A DNA stretch of 64,000 nucleotides from Streptomyces sp. NBC_00239 (GTDB lineage Bacteria > Actinomycetota > Actinomycetes > Streptomycetales > Streptomycetaceae). The notes beneath the pieces are model-generated. The model ran no database searches, was not told where the DNA came from, and worked only from the letters and a program-made list of their open reading frames with translations. The stretch lies in NCBI RefSeq assembly GCF_036194065.1, contig NZ_CP108095.1, forward strand, positions 3,844,001-3,908,000, given 5' to 3'. The translations under genes were made by a program, and so were the position numbers. Below are positions 58,646 to 64,000 of this stretch, one piece after another. How positions within the stretch are numbered: the stretch's first letter is position 1; each line of letters begins with the position of its first letter.

Positions 58646-61012
58646 ATGTCCACCCGCAACGACCGCTCACCCCTCTCCGCGGACCTCTCCGCTTCCGTCG
58701 CCGTGTTCCTGATCGCGCTGCCGCTCTCCCTCGGCATCGCCCTGGCCACCGGAGCCCCCCTGCAGGCGGGCCTGGTGGCCGCGGCCGTCGGCGGCATCGT
58801 GGCCGGCCGCCTGGGCGGCGCCCCCCTACAGGTGAGCGGCGCCTCGGCCGGGCTCACCGTGGTCACGGCCGAGCTGATCCAGCGCTACGGATGGCGCACC
58901 ACCTGCGCCGTCACCGTGATCGCCGGCGCGGCCCAACTGGCCCTGGCCCTGTTGCGCACCGCGCGGTCCGCCCTGATGGTCAGCCCCGCCATCGTGCACG
59001 GCATGCTCGCGGGCATCGGCGTGACGATCGTGGTCGCCCAGCTGCACATCGTCCTGGGCGGCACACCACAGAGTTCCGCGGTGGCCAACGTCCGCGAACT
59101 GCCCGCACAGCTGGCAGACCTGCACCCCGGAGCCCTGGCCGTGAGCGCGCTCACCCTCGGGGTACTGCTGGCCTGGCCGCGGCTGCCCGGGCGGGCAGGG
59201 CGGGCACTGCGCAAGGCACCCGCCGCACTGGCGGCGGTGGCACTGGCCACCGCGGTGGCCGCAGTCGCCGGGCCGGGCCTGGCCCGGGTGGACCTCCCCT
59301 CCTGGCGCAGCCACGCCCTGCCCGAAGTGCCCGACGGCCCGGTGCTGGGGATCCTCACGGCCGTGGTGGCCGTCACCCTGGTCGGCAGCGTGGAGTCGCT
59401 GCTGTCCGCGGTGGCCACCGACAAGCTCATCGCAGCCGAACGGCCGGCCGTGGCGCGGCCGCCGCGGGCCTCGCTCAACCGGGAGCTGCGCGGTCAGGGC
59501 GTGGCCAACATGGTCTCCGGCGCCCTCGGCGGGCTCCCGGTGGCCGGCGGTGCGGTCCGCAGCATCACCAACGTCAAGTCAGGTGCCGTCAGTAGCCGTT
59601 CGACCATGCTCCACGGCGCCTGGATGCTGACCGCGGCCGCTCTGCTCACCCCCGCGCTCGACCTGATCCCGCTGGCCGCGCTGGCCGCGCTGGTCTTGGC
59701 CGTCGGCGTGCAGATGGTCAGCATCACCCACATGCGCAGCGTCACCCGCCACCGGGAAGTACTGGTCTACGCGGTGACCACCACCGCCGTGGTCGTCTTC
59801 GGCGTCCTGGCGGGGGTGGCCGTCGGAATCGCGGTGGCAGTCGCGGTGGCCCTCCACCGACTGGCCCGCACCCGCATCACCGTCACCCATGAGCACGGCA
59901 TCCACCGGCTGCGCGCTCGCGGCCAGCTGACCTTCCTGGCCGTACCCCGGCTCAGCCGCGAGCTGAACCAGATCCCCCACGACGCGAAGGTGGTCGTGGA
60001 GCTGGACGGCTCCTTCATGGACCATGCCGCGTACGAGACCTTGCAGGACTGGCAGGACTCCCATCGCGCGCACGGCGGCACGATCGAGGTGACCGGCCGC
60101 TCCGGCACTCCGCTGGCCGGGGCGGGACGGAGGCCCCGCGGAGCGCACCAGTGCTGCCGCCCGTGGACCCCCTGGCAGAACCACTGCGACCATCGCGCCC
60201 CGGCCGTGGAGGTCGCCACCGCCGCGGCGGCGCCCCGGCGCGGGGCGGGCCGGCTCGCCAGCGGGATCGGCGCCTTCCAGCGGGACACGGCCCCGCACGT
60301 GCGGGGGGAGCTCGCCCGGCTGGCCCGCGAGGGGCAACGGCCCTCCCAGCTGTTCCTGACCTGCGCCGACTCCCGGCTGGTCACGAGCATGATCACGGCG
60401 AGCGGCCCGGGCGACCTCTTCACGGTGCGCAACGTCGGCAATCTGGTGCCGCCGCCCGGCGCGGAGTCGACCGACGACTCGGTGGCGGCCGCCATCGAGT
60501 ACGCCGTGGACGTGCTCCAGGTCGACAGCATCACGGTGTGCGGGCACTCGGGCTGTGGCGCGATGCAGGCGCTGCTGAACTCCACGCCGGGCGCGCCGAT
60601 GACCCCGCTGCGGCGCTGGCTGCGGCACGGGCTGCCGAGTCTGCGGCGCATGACGAGCCGGCACGAGCCGTGGGCCCGGATCTCCGGGCGACTGCCGGCG
60701 GACGCGGTCGAGCAGCTCTGCCTGACCAATGTGGTCCAGCAGCTGGAGCACCTGCGGGCCCACGAGTCGGTGGCCAGGCGGCTCGCCGAGGGCACGCTGG
60801 AGCTGCACGGCATGTACTTCCACGTGGGTGAAGCCCAGGCCTACCTGCTCACCGAAGGTGACGGTTTTTTCGACAACCACGTCTTCGACCAGGTGAAGCC
60901 GGATACCGGAGCATGTGAGTCCGGTTCTGGCGAAGCCTTCCCCCTCAGCCGCCCGGAGCAGCGCGGAACGACTGAATTGCGCCATTCCGAGCTGGAAGAG
61001 GCACCGGCCTGA
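58646..61012 (+). CDS. SulP-family transporter fused to beta-carbonic anhydrase
   Basis: 788 residues with GGAGGAGACGG upstream. Residues 10-420 are a SulP (SLC26) membrane domain with about 12 helices, including LIALPLSLGIALATGAP; 430-500 is a STAS domain (VVVELDGSFMDHAAYE). A Cys/His-rich linker (HQCC, NHCDHR) leads to a beta-carbonic anhydrase domain (525-765) with zinc ligands C573 (CADSR), H634 and C637 (GHSGCG). The enzyme domain interconverts CO2 and bicarbonate, so the transporter probably moves bicarbonate. It stands alone, 190 bases before acs. The preceding 249-base gap (58397-58645) is AT-rich and must hold divergent promoters. Confidence 0.93.
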   Translation: MSTRNDRSPLSADLSASVAVFLIALPLSLGIALATGAPLQAGLVAAAVGGIVAGRLGGAPLQVSGASAGLTVVTAELIQRYGWRTTCAVTVIAGAAQLALALLRTARSALMVSPAIVHGMLAGIGVTIVVAQLHIVLGGTPQSSAVANVRELPAQLADLHPGALAVSALTLGVLLAWPRLPGRAGRALRKAPAALAAVALATAVAAVAGPGLARVDLPSWRSHALPEVPDGPVLGILTAVVAVTLVGSVESLLSAVATDKLIAAERPAVARPPRASLNRELRGQGVANMVSGALGGLPVAGGAVRSITNVKSGAVSSRSTMLHGAWMLTAAALLTPALDLIPLAALAALVLAVGVQMVSITHMRSVTRHREVLVYAVTTTAVVVFGVLAGVAVGIAVAVAVALHRLARTRITVTHEHGIHRLRARGQLTFLAVPRLSRELNQIPHDAKVVVELDGSFMDHAAYETLQDWQDSHRAHGGTIEVTGRSGTPLAGAGRRPRGAHQCCRPWTPWQNHCDHRAPAVEVATAAAAPRRGAGRLASGIGAFQRDTAPHVRGELARLAREGQRPSQLFLTCADSRLVTSMITASGPGDLFTVRNVGNLVPPPGAESTDDSVAAAIEYAVDVLQVDSITVCGHSGCGAMQALLNSTPGAPMTPLRRWLRHGLPSLRRMTSRHEPWARISGRLPADAVEQLCLTNVVQQLEHLRAHESVARRLAEGTLELHGMYFHVGEAQAYLLTEGDGFFDNHVFDQVKPDTGACESGSGEAFPLSRPEQRGTTELRHSELEEAPA

Positions 61013-61107
61013 ACCAGAGCGCGTCCCCGTCCGTGAGACCGTATGGCCCCTTCCCGCACCCTGCAGCGGGGAGGGGCCGTCCGCATGCGCGGACCCCGAC
61101 CGCCTCA

Positions 61108-61123
61108 ATAGGTCTAAACCAAT
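61108..61123. promoter_or_regulatory. DasR-like (dre) operator upstream of acs
   Basis: ATAGGTCTAAACCAAT matches the Streptomyces DasR consensus ACTGGTCTAGACCACT at 12 of 16 positions, including the core GGTCTA/ACC. It lies about 85 bases before the acs start. DasR responds to glucosamine-6-phosphate, so control of acetate use by aminosugar status is conceivable. Confidence 0.45.
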
Positions 61124-61206
61124 TTCCGGTTACCCCTTGTCACCAGGGCATCTGACTGATGAGCTATGCCCGGGACACAACGGACACCCTGGGAAAGGGA
61201 GATGTC

Positions 61207-63162
61207 GTGAGCAACGAAAGCCTGGCCAACCTGCTCAAGGAAGAGCGGCGGTTCGCACCGCCCGCCGATCTGGCCGCCAACGCCAACGTGACGGCGGAGG
61301 CATACACCCAGGCCGAGGCGGACCGGCTGGGCTTCTGGGCCGAGCAGGCCCGGCGGCTGACCTGGTCCACCGAGCCGACGGAGACGCTCGACTGGAGCAA
61401 CCCGCCCTTCGCGAAGTGGTTCGCGGACGGCACGCTGAACGTCGCGTACAACTGCGTCGACCGCCACGTCGAGGCCGGCAACGGCGACCGCGTCGCCCTC
61501 CACTTCGAGGGCGAGCCCGGCGACAGCCGCGCGATCACCTACGCCGAGCTCAAGGACGAGGTCTCCAAGGCCGCCAACGCCCTCACCGAGCTGGGCGTAC
61601 AGGCCGGCGACCGGGTCGCCGTCTACCTGCCGATGATCCCCGAGGCGGTCGTCGCGATGCTCGCGTGCGCCCGCGTCGGCGCCGCGCACTCCGTCGTCTT
61701 CGGCGGCTTCTCCGCCGACGCCGTCGCCTCCCGCATCCAGGACGCCGACGCCAAGCTCGTCATCACCGCCGACGGCGGCTACCGCCGGGGCAAGCCCTCC
61801 GCGCTCAAGCCCGCCATCGACGAGGCCGTGGCCAAGTGCCCGCAGGTCGAGCACGTCCTCGTGGTGCGGCGCACCGGCCAGGACACCGCCTTCACCGAGG
61901 GCCGCGACGTCTGGTGGCACGACATCGTCGGCCGCCAGTCCGCCGAGCACACCCCACAGGCGTTCGACGCCGAGCACCCGCTCTTCATCCTGTACACCTC
62001 GGGGACGACGGGGAAGCCGAAGGGCATCCTGCACACCTCCGGCGGCTACCTGACCCAGGCCGCGTACACCCACCACGCCGTCTTCGACCTCAAGCCGGAG
62101 ACCGACGTCTACTGGTGCACCGCCGACATCGGCTGGGTGACCGGGCACTCGTACATCGTCTACGGCCCGCTGGCCAACGGCGCCACGCAGGTCATGTACG
62201 AGGGCACCCCCGACACCCCGCACCAGGGCCGGTTCTGGGAGGTCGTGCAGAAGTACGGCGTCACCATCCTCTACACGGCGCCGACGGCCATCCGCACGTT
62301 CATGAAGTGGGGAGACGACATCCCCGCCAAGTTCGACCTGTCCTCCCTGCGCGTGCTCGGCTCCGTCGGCGAGCCGATCAACCCCGAAGCCTGGATCTGG
62401 TACCGCGAGCACATCGGCGGCGGCCGCTGCCCGATCGTGGACACCTGGTGGCAGACCGAGACCGGCGCGATGATGATCTCGCCGCTCCCGGGCGTCACCG
62501 AGACCAAGCCCGGCTCCGCCCAGCGCGCGCTGCCCGGCATCGGCGCCACCGTCGTCGACGACGAGGCCAACGAGGTGCCCGACGGCGGTGGCGGCTACCT
62601 GGTCCTCACCGAGCCGTGGCCCTCGATGCTGCGCACCATCTGGGGCGACGACCAGCGGTTCATCGACACGTACTGGTCCCGCTTCGAGGGCAAGTACTTC
62701 GCCGGCGACGGCGCCAAGAAGGACGACGACGGCGACATCTGGCTGCTCGGCCGCGTCGACGACGTGATGCTGGTGTCCGGCCACAACATCTCCACCACGG
62801 AGGTCGAGTCGGCCCTCGTCTCGCACCCCTCGGTCGCCGAGGCGGCCGTCGTGGGCGCCGCCGACGAGACCACCGGCCAGGCCATCGTCGCGTTCGTCAT
62901 CCTGCGCGGCACCGCCTCCGAGAACGACGGCCTCGTCGCCGACCTGCGCAACCACGTCGGTGCCACGCTCGGCCCGATCGCCAAGCCCAAGCGGATCCTG
63001 CCGGTCCAGGAGCTGCCCAAGACCCGCTCGGGCAAGATCATGCGTCGTCTGCTGCGGGACGTGGCCGAGAACCGCGCGGTCGGTGACGTCACCACGCTCG
63101 CCGACTCGTCCGTGATGGACCTGATCCAGACGAAGCTGCCGGCCGCGGGCAGCGAGGACTGA
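61207..63162 (+). CDS. acs: Acetyl-CoA synthetase (AMP-forming)
   Basis: 651 residues from GTG 61207 with AAGGGAG upstream; an earlier ATG (61159) lacks one. ANL-superfamily motifs: YTSGTTGKPKG (P-loop), WWQTETGAMM (A5-like) and the C-terminal PKTRSGKIMRR with Lys610, the residue acetylated by Pat/AcuA-type enzymes to switch Acs off. It makes acetyl-CoA from acetate. A dre-like site is upstream and a perfect terminator downstream, so it is probably monocistronic. Confidence 0.96.
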   Translation: MSNESLANLLKEERRFAPPADLAANANVTAEAYTQAEADRLGFWAEQARRLTWSTEPTETLDWSNPPFAKWFADGTLNVAYNCVDRHVEAGNGDRVALHFEGEPGDSRAITYAELKDEVSKAANALTELGVQAGDRVAVYLPMIPEAVVAMLACARVGAAHSVVFGGFSADAVASRIQDADAKLVITADGGYRRGKPSALKPAIDEAVAKCPQVEHVLVVRRTGQDTAFTEGRDVWWHDIVGRQSAEHTPQAFDAEHPLFILYTSGTTGKPKGILHTSGGYLTQAAYTHHAVFDLKPETDVYWCTADIGWVTGHSYIVYGPLANGATQVMYEGTPDTPHQGRFWEVVQKYGVTILYTAPTAIRTFMKWGDDIPAKFDLSSLRVLGSVGEPINPEAWIWYREHIGGGRCPIVDTWWQTETGAMMISPLPGVTETKPGSAQRALPGIGATVVDDEANEVPDGGGGYLVLTEPWPSMLRTIWGDDQRFIDTYWSRFEGKYFAGDGAKKDDDGDIWLLGRVDDVMLVSGHNISTTEVESALVSHPSVAEAAVVGAADETTGQAIVAFVILRGTASENDGLVADLRNHVGATLGPIAKPKRILPVQELPKTRSGKIMRRLLRDVAENRAVGDVTTLADSSVMDLIQTKLPAAGSED

Positions 63163-63192
63163 GCCGTGCGGGCACCCGTGCCCGCCACGTGA

Positions 63193-63226
63193 GAAGGGCA
63201 TCCGGCAAGCGCGCCGGATGCCCTTC
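63193..63226. terminator. Perfect 14-bp terminator after acs
   Basis: GAAGGGCATCCGGC and GCCGGATGCCCTTC surround a six-base loop, 30 bases after the acs stop. The following bases up to 63380 are less GC-rich and hold the nhaA promoter region. Confidence 0.85.
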
Positions 63227-63380
63227 GCGCAATTAAAGTGACGATCACCGGATACGTCCTGCGCGTACCCCCTGTAAAGTACTCAAAGCGTAAAGAAATA
63301 TCTCTGGGTGCGCCGGGAAGTCTGGTCGGCAACAGCTTTGCCATGCCATGCCGTCCAACTCGCCCCGGAGGTGCCCTCAC

Positions 63381-64000
63381 GTGGCCGCGCCCAGCCCCAC
63401 CGACCAGCGGAACCGCAAGCTCCTCGGCAGGCTCTCGCTGCCCGAGCGGCGGTTCGTCGCCGACGCCCTGCGCGCCGAGACCGTCGGCGGTGTCCTGCTC
63501 CTCGCGGCCGCCATCGCCGCCCTCCTCTGGGCCAACATCCCCGCGCTGACCAGCAGCTACGACAGCGTCCGGAACTTCCACATCGGCCCCGGGGCCCTCG
63601 GCCTCGACCTCTCGGTGCAGCACTGGGCCGCCGACGGCATGCTCGCGATCTTCTTCTTCGTCGCCGGCATCGAGCTCAAGCGCGAACTGGTCGCCGGAGA
63701 CCTGCGCGACCCCAAGGCCGCCGCCCTCCCGGTCATCGCCGCGCTCTGCGGCATGGCCGTCCCCGCCCTCGTCTACACGCTCGTCAGCACCCTCGGCAAC
63801 GGCTCGACCGACGGCTGGGCCGTCCCCACCGCCACCGACATCGCCTTCGCGCTCGCCGTCCTCGCCGTCATCGGCACCTCGCTGCCCTCTGCGCTGCGCG
63901 CCTTCCTGCTGACCCTCGCCGTGGTCGACGACCTCTTCGCCATCCTGATCATCGCGGTGTTCTTCACCAGCGAGATCGACTTCGTGGCGCTCGGCGGCGC
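63381..64000 (+). CDS. nhaA: Na+/H+ antiporter NhaA, 3'-partial
   Basis: GTG 63381 follows GGAGGT by eight bases; the frame stays open to the window end (206 residues). The first helices show [21 protein letters not shown], then [15 protein letters not shown]. The transport core [17 protein letters not shown] and [14 protein letters not shown] carries the equivalents of E. coli Asp133 and the Asp163/Asp164 pair. It exchanges Na+ for H+ across the membrane. The C-terminal helices lie outside the window. Confidence 0.93.
   Translation, partial: MAAPSPTDQRNRKLLGRLSLPERRFVADALRAETVGGVLLLAAAIAALLWANIPALTSSYDSVRNFHIGPGALGLDLSVQHWAADGMLAIFFFVAGIELKRELVAGDLRDPKAAALPVIAALCGMAVPALVYTLVSTLGNGSTDGWAVPTATDIAFALAVLAVIGTSLPSALRAFLLTLAVVDDLFAILIIAVFFTSEIDFVALGG

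Overview
The window is high-GC actinobacterial DNA, almost certainly a Streptomyces chromosome. It carries bldG with its RsbW-like partner, a fused MFS-thymidylate kinase, a lysine-tailed topA, an actinobacterial Tad/Flp cluster ending in ssd, and acs followed by nhaA. As I recall it, this order matches the S. coelicolor SCO3540-SCO3564 neighbourhood.

Bases 1 to about 27,708 are the right-hand part of a siphovirus-type prophage. In order it holds: a minor capsid protein cut by the window edge, an Rmf/CrpP-like micro-protein, scaffold, major capsid, a run of small connector and tail-completion genes, tail tube, tail-assembly chaperones joined by a -1 frameshift at CCCAAAT, tape measure, distal tail and minor tail proteins, a collagen-like tail fibre, and a lysis cassette (amidase endolysin and two small membrane proteins). 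Cargo follows: a divergent Eco29kI-like GIY-YIG endonuclease and C5-cytosine methyltransferase with a Vsr-type nickase (16.5-19.5 kb), then a five-gene block (19.7-23.7 kb) with a TPR-type XRE regulator, two unknown proteins, a divergent S-adenosylhomocysteine-hydrolase-like protein and a NUDIX hydrolase. The right end is the integration module (GntR regulator, two small proteins, excisionase-like protein, XRE repressor, tyrosine integrase), abutting the 3' end of a tRNA-Thr(CGU) gene, the likely attachment site. Portal, terminase and replication genes and the other att site lie left of the window.

From 27.8 kb the DNA is core chromosome: a DHA2-type MFS exporter, a secreted TAP-like peptidase, DNA polymerase III delta', MFS-TMK fusion, topA, a class I methyltransferase, a lipoprotein, a K+-independent H+-pyrophosphatase, the anti-sigma/anti-anti-sigma pair with BldG, an MrfA-like helicase, the Tad/Flp pilus operon with ssd, a 6C RNA, a HAD hydrolase, a gene-free stretch likely to hold the 6S-like RNA, a degenerate Fic-fold protein, a CooC-like ATPase, a deacetylase-like lipoprotein, a SulP transporter fused to beta-carbonic anhydrase, acs and the start of nhaA.

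The least-explained unit, and my best candidate for an undescribed system, is the 19.7-23.7 kb regulator/SAHH-like/NUDIX block. The Rmf-like phage micro-protein and the Vsr with a large N-terminal extension come next.
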